A stretch of DNA of 64,000 bases from HGM04593 sp045589695 (lineage in GTDB: Bacteria; Bacteroidota; Bacteroidia; Bacteroidales; Bacteroidaceae), in assembly GCA_045589695.1 (NCBI GenBank), contig JAZNPP010000026.1, positions 86,205-150,204 of the forward strand, in the 5' to 3' direction. The notes below the pieces were generated by a model, which ran no database searches, was not told the DNA's origin, and worked only from the letters and a program-made list of their open reading frames with translations. The position numbers were made by a program, and so were the translations under genes. The stretch's first letter is position 1. The number at the start of each line of letters is the position of its first letter. Positions 42,512 to 51,747 of this stretch are shown piece after piece.

Positions 42512-43522
42512 TTAACCTATTACATTAACTTCCATACAGAGTTCTACGCCGAACTTTTCCTTCACCGATTTTACAACAGCCGCGGCAAAATCAAGAACAT
42601 CACGGCCAGTAGCGCCACCCCTGTTTATGACCACGAGAGCCTGGTGTCTGTATACTCCAACATGTTCATGAGGGTTCTGTTTCCACCCGCATTGTTCAAT
42701 GAGCCAACCGGCAGAAAGTTTTACACCACCATTTGCTGTCGGGTAACTTGGCATACTCGGATACCGTTGTTTTAAAGCATCGGCAACAGGAGCCGAAACA
42801 ACAGGATTCATAAAAAAACTGCCGGCGCTTCCGACCTCTGATGGAGCCGGCAGCTTTGCGTCGCGTATCATGCATACCGCTTTGCGTACATTGGCAAGAG
42901 TCGCTCCGCCAAGTTCTTCGACCTTTTCGTTCAGGTTGCCGTACGCGAGTTTGAATTGCGGCCGCTTTGATAGCCTGTATGTCACATATGTTATTATATG
43001 CTTGCCTTTTTCCGCAGCCTTGAATACGCTGTGGCGGTATGCGAAATCACAGTCATCGTGCAGAAATATACGCTTTGACGCATCGGCAAGAGCTATTGTC
43101 TCGACCTTTGTTATCAGTTCTCCAGCCTCTCTGCCGTATGCTCCGACATTCTGTACGGCGCTCGCCCCTACTTCGCCGGGAATGGCCGAAAGATTTTCAA
43201 GACCTCCCCACCCTCGCGAAACGGTATATTCAACTAACTCGTCCCAATTTACGCCGCTGCCTACACGCAAGAGAACGCTTTCACAATCCTCGCTAACAAG
43301 TTCGAAGCTCTTTATGGCAGAATGGAATACCGTTCCGTGAAAATCGTTCACGAAAAGCAGATTGCTGCCGCCGCCTATGACAAGCGACTTGCCGTCGAAA
43401 CCTCCGCCAAGAAAATCGAGCAACTCCTCTTCATTGGAAAATTCAATGAAATTTTCGGCAACAGCTTCAATGCCGAACGTATTGTGCGGCAATAACTGAT
43501 ATTTATTAAAATGTTTAAACAT
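42512..43522 (-). CDS. murB: UDP-N-acetylmuramate dehydrogenase
   Basis: FAD enzyme that reduces UDP-GlcNAc-enolpyruvate to UDP-MurNAc in peptidoglycan synthesis. Its 336 residues fit type I MurB. The FAD-binding part is SLVIGGGSNLLFVNDFHG and GLENLSAIPGEVGASAVQNVGAYG, the substrate loop with Tyr is FAYRHSVFK, the catalytic Ser lies in GSAGSFFMNPVV, LSAGWLIEQCGWK follows, and the catalytic Glu is in the terminal ELCMEVNVIG. It is the middle gene of an apparent hemolysin III family-murB-MBL transcript, 9 bp after the former. Confidence 0.96.
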   Translation of the reverse strand: MFKHFNKYQLLPHNTFGIEAVAENFIEFSNEEELLDFLGGGFDGKSLVIGGGSNLLFVNDFHGTVFHSAIKSFELVSEDCESVLLRVGSGVNWDELVEYTVSRGWGGLENLSAIPGEVGASAVQNVGAYGREAGELITKVETIALADASKRIFLHDDCDFAYRHSVFKAAEKGKHIITYVTYRLSKRPQFKLAYGNLNEKVEELGGATLANVRKAVCMIRDAKLPAPSEVGSAGSFFMNPVVSAPVADALKQRYPSMPSYPTANGGVKLSAGWLIEQCGWKQNPHEHVGVYRHQALVVINRGGATGRDVLDFAAAVVKSVKEKFGVELCMEVNVIG

Positions 43523-43531
43523 AGCGACTTT

Positions 43532-44185
43532 TCAATTTATTACATTCCACACTGCCATCATATGGCAAAACGTTCCGAGCAGGACAAAGAAATGAAATAC
43601 CGTATGTATATATTTAACCTTATGAAAACTGTATAATACGGCACCTGTGATATATGCGACACCTTCACCTATAACCCAAAGGAATGTCGAAAGTTCTACA
43701 GAATCATAGAACTCCTTAATAGCTACAAGTATTGTCAATCCCATAAGAACATAGCAAACGGTTTCAAGTACGCTATGTTTCTTCATGCTGTAAAGGCTCA
43801 GGAATGTTCCCGCAATTGCGCACAGCCAGCAGAAAGCGAATATTCCCCACCCCCAATAGGCCGTATCACGCATAGCTATGAGCGTTATCGGCGAGTAACT
43901 TCCTGCAATGTGCCAGTATATAGCAGCATGGTCAAACTTTCGCAAGGTTATCCGCCATTTACTGTCTGCCGGGCATGAGTGATAGAGGGTCGAGAAGACG
44001 TATGACGAAAGCATTCCGAAGAGATACAGAAGAACGCTCGCTATCGCTATTGCATCGCCCCCATTGAATATTACCGTTCTCAAAAAAATGAAACCGGCCA
44101 CGACACCCCCTACAATACCTGCCGCATGGGAAATAGCGTTCCATCTTTCCTCTCCTATCGTGTATTTTTTTACATTTTCGTTCAT
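43532..44185 (-). CDS. Hemolysin III family (TrhA/PAQR-like) membrane protein
   Basis: Integral membrane protein of 217 residues with about seven hydrophobic helices. Family motifs are ERWNAISHAAGIVGG, SSYVFSTLYHSCP, LRKFDHAAIYWHIAGSYSPI and a terminal HTVFHFFVLLGTFCHMMAVW. The conserved Ser, Asp and His residues of the CREST/PAQR superfamily zinc site are therefore present. Despite the name, bacterial members are not shown to be toxins in general; a membrane-lipid homeostasis role (TrhA) is known in E. coli and B. subtilis. An ATG at 44203 would add six residues; 44185 (MNENVKKYTIGEERWN) is chosen. Confidence 0.9.
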   Translation of the reverse strand: MNENVKKYTIGEERWNAISHAAGIVGGVVAGFIFLRTVIFNGGDAIAIASVLLYLFGMLSSYVFSTLYHSCPADSKWRITLRKFDHAAIYWHIAGSYSPITLIAMRDTAYWGWGIFAFCWLCAIAGTFLSLYSMKKHSVLETVCYVLMGLTILVAIKEFYDSVELSTFLWVIGEGVAYITGAVLYSFHKVKYIHTVFHFFVLLGTFCHMMAVWNVIN

Positions 44186-44334
44186 ATGGTATATGCTGCA
44201 CATTCCACGAAAAGACGCATGGATGCGGCATAGAGCAAAGATACCTTATTTTTTTTATAAATTGGTTTACTTAGGTTTAATTTAAGCAAATTGATGTTTT
44301 TAAAGTAAAATAATAAGATAACGCATAAATAACG

Positions 44335-44367
44335 AACAAGGGACGCAGCAAAACCACGTCCCTTGTT
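44335..44367 (-). terminator. Hairpin downstream of glgP
   Basis: Perfect 11-bp stem AACAAGGGACG/CGTCCCTTGTT, 20 bp past the glgP stop. The following minus-strand sequence (CGTTATTTATG) is only moderately T-rich. Confidence 0.65.
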
Positions 44368-44386
44368 TCTATAATAATTGTTCAAA

Positions 44387-46951
44387 TTATGCGAACCACT
44401 TAACGTATGCGAAGTCCATACGGTGAGGAAGTTCCTCGTGTTGCGGATACATACGGTACGCGATCTTGAACTCGCCCGCGTTTGTAGGAGCGATCTCCGC
44501 TGCGAATGTGAACACATTGCCCTCACGCTTAACGACCTCAAGAGGATAGGTCATGAATACCTGATCCTGACCCTTTGCGTCGGGAACCAACACTACAAGT
44601 TCGATAGCGACAGCATTGTCAAGACCCTTCTCGTCTACAGTAACTGAAACGTTGTACTTTTCAGCGGCTGACATCGCGCCGTTCAAGAAGTTCGCATCGC
44701 CCTCTACAGAAAGCACCTCTATAGCGTTCCACTTGGCAGCCACCTCCTCTTTCCACTTAGCGAGCTCACGGACAACCTTAGAGTCGTTAGCTACAAGACG
44801 GTGATAACGCTCGGCCTGCTTGCAGTAGAACTTGCTGTAATAGTCGTCGAGCTGACGCTTCATTGTGAAGTGAGGTGCGATTTCAGCGATTGAACGCTTG
44901 ATGTAGCCGACCCACTCGTCTGAGTAAGCCTTACCCTCACGTTTGTAGTACAATGGAAGAATCTCGTTCTCAAGCAATGTGTAGATTGTAGCTGCGTCGA
45001 GCTGATCCTGGAACTCCTGGTTCTGGTATGTACGCTCCTCTTTCAGCGCCCAGCCTGCACCCGGTTTGTAACCCTCGCACCACCAACCGTCAAGGACTGA
45101 GAAGTTGAGTACACCGTTCATAAGAGCCTTCTCGCCTGATGTACCTGAAGCGTCGAGAGGACGTGTAGGAGTATTCATCCAGATATCAACACCTGAAACA
45201 AGCAGCTTTGCGAGGTCCATGTCATAGTTCTCAAGGAATATGATCTTGCCTACGAACTCAGGACGGCGTGATACCTCGATAATCTTCTTTATCAAGCCCT
45301 GGCCTGCACCGTCGTGCGGGTGAGCCTTACCTGCGAAGAGGAACTGGATAGGACGCTCGGGGTTGTTGAGCAGCTTTGCAAGACGGTCAAGGTCTGTAAA
45401 GAGAAGGTGAGCGCGCTTGTAAGTAGCGAAACGGCGTGCGAAACCGATGACAAGAGCATCGGGGTTAATCTTTTTCACGACGTCCACGATACGCATCGGG
45501 TCACCCTGGTTCTTCAACCAATCCTCGCTGAACGCCTTCTTGATGTAGTCGATAAGCATCTTCTTGCGAGCTACGCGCGTATTCCAGATAGTCTCGTTTG
45601 AAATCTTGTCTATAGCGTGCCATATATCCTCGTTTGACTGGTCGTTGATGAAGCTCGGGTCAAAGTTCTCTTTGTAGAGCTTGTCCCACTCGGGAGCGAC
45701 CCATGTAGGATAGTGAACGCCGTTAGTTACATAGCCAACGTGGTTCTCCGAAGGATAGTAGCCCTTCCATATACCTGCGAACATTGACTTTGAAACCTTG
45801 CCGTGAAGACGGCTCACGCCGTTTATTTCCTGACATGTGTTGCAAGCGAAGGTAGACATGCAGAAACGCTCGTTCTTGTCACCTGCGTTGATGCGGCCGA
45901 GATTCATGAGGTCGTCCCATGTGATGTTGAGCTGGCTTGCATAGCCTCTCATGTACTTGCCGAAGAGAGCCTCGTCGAAGTAGTCGTGACCTGCAGGTAC
46001 CGGAGTGTGAACAGTGTAAAGGCTGCTTGAACGGACAATCTCAAGAGCCTCTTCGTATGTATAGCCTGTCTTGATGTACTGTGTCAGACGATAGAGGTTG
46101 CAGAGAGCCGCATGACCCTCGTTGCAGTGATAGATATCCTTCTTGATGCCCATCTTCTCCAAAGCGATCATACCGCCGATACCGAGAAGAATCTCCTGCT
46201 TCAAACGGTTTTCCCAATCACCGCCATAGAGTTTGTGAGTGATAGGACGGTCATACTCGCTGTTCATGTCGAAATCGGTGTCGAGGAGGTAGAGAGGCAC
46301 ACGGCCAACGTTCACTCTCCACACATTAGCGTGAACATAGTAGTCGATGTAAGGAACGTGGATAACCAACGGAGTTACGCCGTCCTCTTCGTATACACGC
46401 TCGATAGGCAGCTGGTTGAAGTTCTGAGCATCGTAGTTAGCTATCTGTGAGCCGTCCATTGAAAGTGACTGGCTGAAGTAGCCGTAACGATAGAGGAAAC
46501 CTACCGCACACATGTCTACATTAGAGTCTGAAGCCTCCTTCAAGTAGTCACCGGCAAGAATACCGAGACCGCCTGAATATATCTTCAGAACGCTTGTCAA
46601 GCCATACTCCATACAGAAGTATGCAACAGAAGGACGCTCAGCATTAGGCTTAACATCCATATATTTGCGGAATTCAGCGTATACGCTTGCAAGTTTATCA
46701 AGAACCTTCTTGTCTTTAGAGAGTTCGTCGAGTTTCTCGACGCCAAGCTTCTCAAGCAAAAGAACAGGGTTGCCTGAGCATGCCTTGTAAAGGTCTTTGT
46801 CGAGCATAGTGAAGAGCTCTTTCGCATCCTCATTCCATACCCACCAAAGGTTGCGGGCTAATTCTTCCAGAGGTTTCAATGACTCCGGAATGTAAGATTT
46901 AACATTAACAGTTTTCCAACTTTGTTGGTTTGTGTTACTAATAGCAATCAT
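44387..46951 (-). CDS. glgP: Alpha-glucan (glycogen) phosphorylase
   Basis: GT35 enzyme that releases glucose-1-phosphate from glycogen, 854 residues. It belongs to the shorter, Thermotoga-like group of alpha-glucan phosphorylases rather than the E. coli MalP group: VAYFCMEYGLTSVLKIYSGG and LGILAGDYLKEASD near the N-terminus, HCNEGHAALCNLYRL, VGYVTNGVHYPTW, IGFARRFATYKRAHLLF, and the PLP site TRPLDASGTSGEKALMNGVL with its Lys. A C-terminal beta-rich extension of about 130 residues follows (NVSVTVDEKGLDNAVAIELV). It starts 28 bp after glgA and shares its transcript. Confidence 0.93.
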   Translation of the reverse strand: MIAISNTNQQSWKTVNVKSYIPESLKPLEELARNLWWVWNEDAKELFTMLDKDLYKACSGNPVLLLEKLGVEKLDELSKDKKVLDKLASVYAEFRKYMDVKPNAERPSVAYFCMEYGLTSVLKIYSGGLGILAGDYLKEASDSNVDMCAVGFLYRYGYFSQSLSMDGSQIANYDAQNFNQLPIERVYEEDGVTPLVIHVPYIDYYVHANVWRVNVGRVPLYLLDTDFDMNSEYDRPITHKLYGGDWENRLKQEILLGIGGMIALEKMGIKKDIYHCNEGHAALCNLYRLTQYIKTGYTYEEALEIVRSSSLYTVHTPVPAGHDYFDEALFGKYMRGYASQLNITWDDLMNLGRINAGDKNERFCMSTFACNTCQEINGVSRLHGKVSKSMFAGIWKGYYPSENHVGYVTNGVHYPTWVAPEWDKLYKENFDPSFINDQSNEDIWHAIDKISNETIWNTRVARKKMLIDYIKKAFSEDWLKNQGDPMRIVDVVKKINPDALVIGFARRFATYKRAHLLFTDLDRLAKLLNNPERPIQFLFAGKAHPHDGAGQGLIKKIIEVSRRPEFVGKIIFLENYDMDLAKLLVSGVDIWMNTPTRPLDASGTSGEKALMNGVLNFSVLDGWWCEGYKPGAGWALKEERTYQNQEFQDQLDAATIYTLLENEILPLYYKREGKAYSDEWVGYIKRSIAEIAPHFTMKRQLDDYYSKFYCKQAERYHRLVANDSKVVRELAKWKEEVAAKWNAIEVLSVEGDANFLNGAMSAAEKYNVSVTVDEKGLDNAVAIELVVLVPDAKGQDQVFMTYPLEVVKREGNVFTFAAEIAPTNAGEFKIAYRMYPQHEELPHRMDFAYVKWFA

Positions 46952-46979
46952 ATTTTTTTAATTAAATGGATATTTCAAT

Positions 46980-48641
46980 TTAAATTCTCTCCTTTGCTGC
47001 GGAAAGAGCAAAATCATAGGCCTTGTAGTAATTCTTGATAAAATGCTTCCACAGTGCCTTCTCGGCAAGTTTTGCCACTTTTTTGCGGCAGTCCGAAACC
47101 TCTTTCTCAGAAAGTTTTGCAAAGATACAAATAGTTTTTGTAATAACCTCGGCTGAATCGAAATAGTTGCTGTCGCCACGGCTTATAACTTCAACTCCGT
47201 CAGCGAGCTTGCCTTCACGTCCAAGAACCGAGTTCACCCACAAGCCGAAACCTGCAAGATTTGTAGTTATCGTAGGAATACGGAAAGCCGCGCTTTCAAG
47301 CGGAGTATAGCCCCACGGCTCATAATATGAAGGATAAACGCTCAGGTCGTTTCCGATAAGGACATCGTAGTAGTCCATGTTGAAAACGCCGTCGTTGCCC
47401 TTAAGATAGCAAGGAACGTAGATTACCTTAACACGGTTCTTGCCCGAACGGTTGTCTATACAGAGATTGCGGATAGAACAAGCGATAGCGTCGTCGTAGA
47501 AGTTATTGAGGTTATGAGTAAGATAAGGGTTAGGCAGCGGAGTGTCCCAGTTTGCCCTGTCCGACTTGAGGCGCTTCAGCAAATCCTCGCGGGCGACGTC
47601 CGACCATGCCGGAACATCTATGAAAGCCAGAACGTCACGCTCAAGTTCCTCGCAAGCGTTAAGACGCGCCATTGACTCAAGGAACATGTCAATACCCTTG
47701 TTACGCATCTCCATGCGGCCACCGATACCTATTATAATAGCGTCGTCTGAGATTTTGTCGCCAGTAAGAGCCTGAGCGACACGGATACGAGCCTCACGGG
47801 CTTTCTTTCTTTTTGCTGTAAAATCCTTGCCTACAGGAACAAAGTCCTTCTCGAAACCGTTCTCAAGAATAACGTCGCACTTACGCTCCAGCAACTGCTC
47901 GCACTCACGCGCGGTAATCTCGCTTACTGTCGTAAAGCAATCGACATTCAGCGCAGTTGTCTTTTCAACCGACTGTTTCGATTGAACATTAAGTTCCGCA
48001 GCCATCTGGTCGCCGTTGTAGCCCTCGAAATAGTCATAGAGAGGCTTGCCGTTGGAAGCGATTGAGCGGCCGGTGCTTGTCGCGTGCGTAGTGAATATCG
48101 TACCCGCATAAGGAAGGTGCTTCTTGACATAGAGCGCCGCATTGCCGCTCTGCCACTCATGAGCCTGCACCACTACATTGCAGCCTTTCTTTACATTGGC
48201 GTTGCAGAAGCTCTCGATAGTCTTTCCTACCGCATAGCCGAAAATCATAGAATCGTCGTAATCGCCGTATCCGTGAAGCGAATCAACGCCGAAGTCGTTC
48301 CACAACTCGCCATATATGGCATCTTTGTCTTCCATATAGCCTGTATAATCGACAAGAACGACCTTCGGACGGCCCGGAATTTCCCAGTAACCGCAACGTA
48401 CGGTCATCTTGTCATTACATGCACTTTTACGCCAAGCGCTCCATAAACGTTTGTCCTCGGTAAAGAGAGGATTCTCTTTCTCTTTCCACAAATCGGGTCC
48501 GATATAAATGGCGTTCAGCCCTTCGACATCGGACAGAGTACGCGCCTTAGTGGATACTACAGTATAAATACCGCCCACCTTATTACAAACTTCCCAGCTT
48601 ATCTCAAAAAGATAGTCGGGACGCATCAATTCTTTTTTCAT
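46980..48641 (-). CDS. glgA: Glycogen synthase, GT3 (eukaryote-like) family
   Basis: Adds glucose to glycogen. The sequence is of GT3 type, like yeast and animal synthase, not the ADP-glucose GT5 type: LFEISWEVCNKVGGIYTVVS (acceptor loop with K-V-G-G-I-Y), AIYIGPDLWKEKENPLF, VVVQAHEWQSGNAALYVKK, TTHATSTGRSIAS, and YYEPWGYTPLESAAFRIPTI with the catalytic Glu. GT3 enzymes use UDP-glucose, which would make glgC dispensable; none is found here. 553 residues from MKKELMRPD; an ATG at 48674 would add 11 residues. It precedes glgP, coupling synthesis and breakdown. Confidence 0.92.
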   Translation of the reverse strand: MKKELMRPDYLFEISWEVCNKVGGIYTVVSTKARTLSDVEGLNAIYIGPDLWKEKENPLFTEDKRLWSAWRKSACNDKMTVRCGYWEIPGRPKVVLVDYTGYMEDKDAIYGELWNDFGVDSLHGYGDYDDSMIFGYAVGKTIESFCNANVKKGCNVVVQAHEWQSGNAALYVKKHLPYAGTIFTTHATSTGRSIASNGKPLYDYFEGYNGDQMAAELNVQSKQSVEKTTALNVDCFTTVSEITARECEQLLERKCDVILENGFEKDFVPVGKDFTAKRKKAREARIRVAQALTGDKISDDAIIIGIGGRMEMRNKGIDMFLESMARLNACEELERDVLAFIDVPAWSDVAREDLLKRLKSDRANWDTPLPNPYLTHNLNNFYDDAIACSIRNLCIDNRSGKNRVKVIYVPCYLKGNDGVFNMDYYDVLIGNDLSVYPSYYEPWGYTPLESAAFRIPTITTNLAGFGLWVNSVLGREGKLADGVEVISRGDSNYFDSAEVITKTICIFAKLSEKEVSDCRKKVAKLAEKALWKHFIKNYYKAYDFALSAAKERI

Positions 48642-48769
48642 CCTTAAACAGTTCTCAAAAAAACAGCGTTCCACTCTTGGAACACCTTATTATATAACGA
48701 CAAATAGGGAGAAGGCGCCCCTTCTCTCTATTCGCATGCAAAATTACAAAAATAATTTTGAACTAACAA

Positions 48770-48800
48770 AAATATGCGGCCCATTACGAGCCGCATATTT
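48770..48800 (-). terminator. Terminator of the V-ATPase operon
   Basis: Perfect 11-bp stem AAATATGCGGC/GCCGCATATTT with loop CCATTACGA, followed on the minus strand by TTG and AT-rich sequence. It lies 25 bp after the stop of subunit K. Confidence 0.85.
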
Positions 48801-48824
48801 CATGCATCAAACAATGTCCTTATT

Positions 48825-49244
48825 TTATACAAGGAATGTTGAAACGAGCGCAAGAATTGCGTAGAATTCCGGGAACGCCGCGTAAATCATGGTGTTTGTC
48901 TGAACATCATGGCCCTGTGACAGACCAACGATACCGTTAGCGCAGACCTGACCCTGACGAATAGCAGAGAACAAGCAGACAAGACCTACCGCAAGACCTA
49001 CGCCGAACCACATAAGACCTGTCTCCTCGTTAATCTTGCCGAAGTGGAGCAAGAAAGCCAAGAAACCGTAAAGACCCTGTGTTGCAGGAAGAGCAGACAG
49101 AATCATGTAACCTGACGACTTTGACGAGTCCTTCTTCAAAGCGCCTTCAGCGGCGTTGCCTGCGATAGTTGTACCATAGCAACTTCCGATACCAGCGAGT
49201 CCCAGCATGAGACCCATTCCCAAATAACCTAATAATACGTTCAT
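48825..49244 (-). CDS. ntpK: V-type ATPase subunit K (membrane rotor ring)
   Basis: Double-hairpin proteolipid of 139 residues with four membrane helices, forming the ion-carrying c/K ring. Aligning by eye to Enterococcus hirae NtpK, the five Na+ ligands (Leu61, Thr64, Gln65, Gln110, Glu139) correspond to Leu52, Thr55 and Gln56 in SALPATQGLYGF, Gln97 in AIRQGQVCANG and Glu126 in AAFPEFYAIL. All are kept, so Na+ transport is likely. The first hairpin lacks a carboxylate, as in other V-type K subunits. Last gene of the V-ATPase operon, 36 bp after subunit I. Confidence 0.93.
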   Translation of the reverse strand: MNVLLGYLGMGLMLGLAGIGSCYGTTIAGNAAEGALKKDSSKSSGYMILSALPATQGLYGFLAFLLHFGKINEETGLMWFGVGLAVGLVCLFSAIRQGQVCANGIVGLSQGHDVQTNTMIYAAFPEFYAILALVSTFLV

Positions 49245-49280
49245 AATGTAATGTTTTAAATTTATATTTATTATTTATAT

Positions 49281-51122
49281 TTACTTGTTTTTAAACGGCT
49301 TGTACTCTATTCCCTTGCCTTCGTAGCCGGCATTCTTGAAATACTCCACGAATGTCAGACGCAGCGGATGAACAAAAGCGCTGAGACATGACATGGCTAT
49401 GTTCAAGGTGTGTCCGAGTATAATTATAAGACCGAATCCGACCCAGCCCAACACTGCCGCGAAGCCCTCTCTGCCATCGACAACCATCAACGCAAGGTTG
49501 TTGAATGTCTGTCCGAGCATACCGCCGGCAAGACCGAGAGCGAAGAGACGGATGTACGACAGCACGTCGCCGAGAAGTCCCGAAGCCATATTATATGTAT
49601 CCCAAAGACCTGCGCCGATGTTCATGAAGACATTACGACGCAAATTATTGAGGATATATATTCCCAATGCACCTATTCCTCCTACGACAATGAACGCCCA
49701 CTTTGAGACTACAGCCGGAATAACGCTCATAAAAGAGAGCGCGCCTATAATCACTCCGCCCACAATGACGAGCCACCAGCCCCATGCGCTCAGCGACTCC
49801 TTGAAACCGTAGAACACAGTACTGTTGATAGCTTTAACAGTCATAGCAAGCGATATATGCACGACACCTATCAGCAACGCAAGCACCATCTGTTTGTCGT
49901 ATGTAGAGCCGAACAGTTCGACATTGCCTGAGATTATAAACTGCTTGAGCTGCTGCGGAATGTCGGAGTCGAGCAGCGACATGCCGAAGAACGTTCCGAG
50001 CAGCGCGCCCATGAAGGTTGTGAAGATACCGAGCGTTATCACAAGATTCATCATGCCGGCCATATCCTTGCCGAGCTTCTTTTTGAGAATGAAACCGAGA
50101 AGGATAAGTATGAGACCGTATCCGGCATCACCCATACAGAATGCGAAGAACAACGAGAAGAACGGCGCCACGATAGGTGTCGGGTCAAAGTCTTTGCCGC
50201 CCGGCATGCCGTACATTTTCGTCAATACTTCGTACATGCGTGTAAAGGCGTTGTTCTTGAACTTCACAGGCGCATCGTCACCCTTACGCACGGCTCTCAC
50301 CTCGTAGAAGACGCCGCAGTTGTCGAGCATGCTCTTCAATTCTGCCGTATTCTCATCGGGCACCCAGCCCTCAAGCAGAACAAGCTTGTCGCCCGAAACT
50401 TTTTCGCCGTCAAGAGCTACCTTCTCGAACTCAATATCATGCATCAACGCATCGTATGCAGCACGCAAGGTGTTCAAAGAAGTTTTCGCATGATTGTCAA
50501 GTTCCTTCGCAAGCGATTCTGCATGTTTCTCTATACGCAGTTTCTCTTTCTCAAGAGCGGCGAGCGAAGTAGACGGTATTCTCGCCGCCTCAGCATCGAC
50601 ATCCAATTCTGTGCCCACAGGAGTAACAGTAACGAAATATACTCTTGCCTGCTTCTCTGCTACCTTTATGGCGTTGTACTTGCCGCACCATTCTTCGTTG
50701 AAGTTCTTTCCACCGGTGACGAAAAAGTCAATCGCATAGCCGGCAGCTTCGATTTTCTCAAGCATCGAGAAATCGAAATTGCCCCACGGCTCAATCTGAG
50801 CGATATCCTTTTCGACGACCTGCAACAATGTCTTCTGCTGTTCAATTTCCGCAAGCAGCGCATCGAGGCGCTCGATCATAGCCATGCCGTCGTTAATATT
50901 ACCGGCTGCATCATACGTTTCGTTCTCGCACTGTTCAAGGCGTTTTACAGCACGGGCATACCTTGCCGCAAGAGCCATTCGGGCCTCCACGTCGGGGTTG
51001 CTGACAGCTCCGCTGCCACGCTCCGCCACATGCATGACGCCCGCCTCACGCAAGCGTTGAAGAAAGTCTATATACTCCTTATGGTATACAAGGAGTGTCA
51101 GTTTGTTCATTTTCGCTATCAT
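49281..51122 (-). CDS. ntpI: V-type ATPase subunit I (a-subunit/stator)
   Basis: Protein of 613 residues combining a cytoplasmic N-terminal half with coiled coils (ARYARAVKRLEQCENETYDA, LAALEKEKLRIEKHAESLAK) and a C-terminal half with about seven membrane helices from residue 330 on (IVAPFFSLFFAFCMGDAGYG, GMMNLVITLGIFTTFMGALLG, LGDVLSYIRLFALGLAGGML, FGLIIILGHTLNIAMSCLSA). The conserved Arg in YIRLFALGLAG faces the ring. It overlaps subunit D by 4 bp (ATGA), a translational coupling. Confidence 0.93.
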   Translation of the reverse strand: MIAKMNKLTLLVYHKEYIDFLQRLREAGVMHVAERGSGAVSNPDVEARMALAARYARAVKRLEQCENETYDAAGNINDGMAMIERLDALLAEIEQQKTLLQVVEKDIAQIEPWGNFDFSMLEKIEAAGYAIDFFVTGGKNFNEEWCGKYNAIKVAEKQARVYFVTVTPVGTELDVDAEAARIPSTSLAALEKEKLRIEKHAESLAKELDNHAKTSLNTLRAAYDALMHDIEFEKVALDGEKVSGDKLVLLEGWVPDENTAELKSMLDNCGVFYEVRAVRKGDDAPVKFKNNAFTRMYEVLTKMYGMPGGKDFDPTPIVAPFFSLFFAFCMGDAGYGLILILLGFILKKKLGKDMAGMMNLVITLGIFTTFMGALLGTFFGMSLLDSDIPQQLKQFIISGNVELFGSTYDKQMVLALLIGVVHISLAMTVKAINSTVFYGFKESLSAWGWWLVIVGGVIIGALSFMSVIPAVVSKWAFIVVGGIGALGIYILNNLRRNVFMNIGAGLWDTYNMASGLLGDVLSYIRLFALGLAGGMLGQTFNNLALMVVDGREGFAAVLGWVGFGLIIILGHTLNIAMSCLSAFVHPLRLTFVEYFKNAGYEGKGIEYKPFKNK

Positions 51123-51721
51123 GCTGTCACCTCCTCTCTTTGCTCCAACAAGGATTTCAGAATTTTCTGTGAAGACTTTGACAAGTTCTCCTCGTCCTCC
51201 ATAAAACGTTTAATCTTACGTATGGCGTCCTGGTAACCCGGTATCTGCACCTTCTCGAAAAGGTTCACCTTCTGAGTAGTCTTCTTGCGGGCATTTTCCA
51301 GAAGGCTTAGCTTGCGGTTAAGCAGTTCACGCCGTATGGCTGTCATAGCCATTTCCTTCAGCAGTTCGATACCGTCGGCAAACCACTTGGGAGAGTTGAA
51401 AAGGCTGTAGGGCGCAACTTCGAAACTTGCTTTTTCAAGTACGGGCACCTGAACGCCCGCAACCTTCCGCTTGCCTATGAGCAGCTCGCCCGTTCTAACG
51501 AGAGAAGCGTCGAACTCGTTCCATAGAGCGAACAAAGCACGGTACTGCTCAAGCTGCTCGGCGTACTCCATGTCGTGCTGCTGCATCTCGGCCTTGCATC
51601 TCTTCACCTCGATGCGCAGGGCACTCTCCTTGTTCTTGATGATAGGAAGCGTCCTCACACGCATCTTGAGTTGCTTTTCAAGGTGCTGAAGCGATGTCTT
51701 ATTATATTGAAATGCAATCAT
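51119..51721 (-). CDS. ntpD: V-type ATPase subunit D (central stalk)
   Basis: Coiled-coil rotor-shaft subunit of 200 residues: QYNKTSLQHLEKQLKMRVRT at the N-terminus, then ALRIEVKRCKAEMQQHDMEY, and a C-terminal helix with RRELLNRKLSLLENARKKTT and VNLFEKVQIPGYQDAIRKIK, the conserved family end. No separate subunit F gene, its usual shaft partner, is present in the operon. It lies 26 bp after subunit B. Confidence 0.9.
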   Translation of the reverse strand: MIAFQYNKTSLQHLEKQLKMRVRTLPIIKNKESALRIEVKRCKAEMQQHDMEYAEQLEQYRALFALWNEFDASLVRTGELLIGKRKVAGVQVPVLEKASFEVAPYSLFNSPKWFADGIELLKEMAMTAIRRELLNRKLSLLENARKKTTQKVNLFEKVQIPGYQDAIRKIKRFMEDEENLSKSSQKILKSLLEQREEVTA

Positions 51722-51747
51722 TATGCTTTTCTTCTATAAATCAGTAT

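Noticed and set aside
43532..44185. Reading the hemolysin III family gene as a virulence toxin
   Set aside because: The family name is historical; the motifs are those of PAQR-like membrane proteins with lipid-homeostasis roles.
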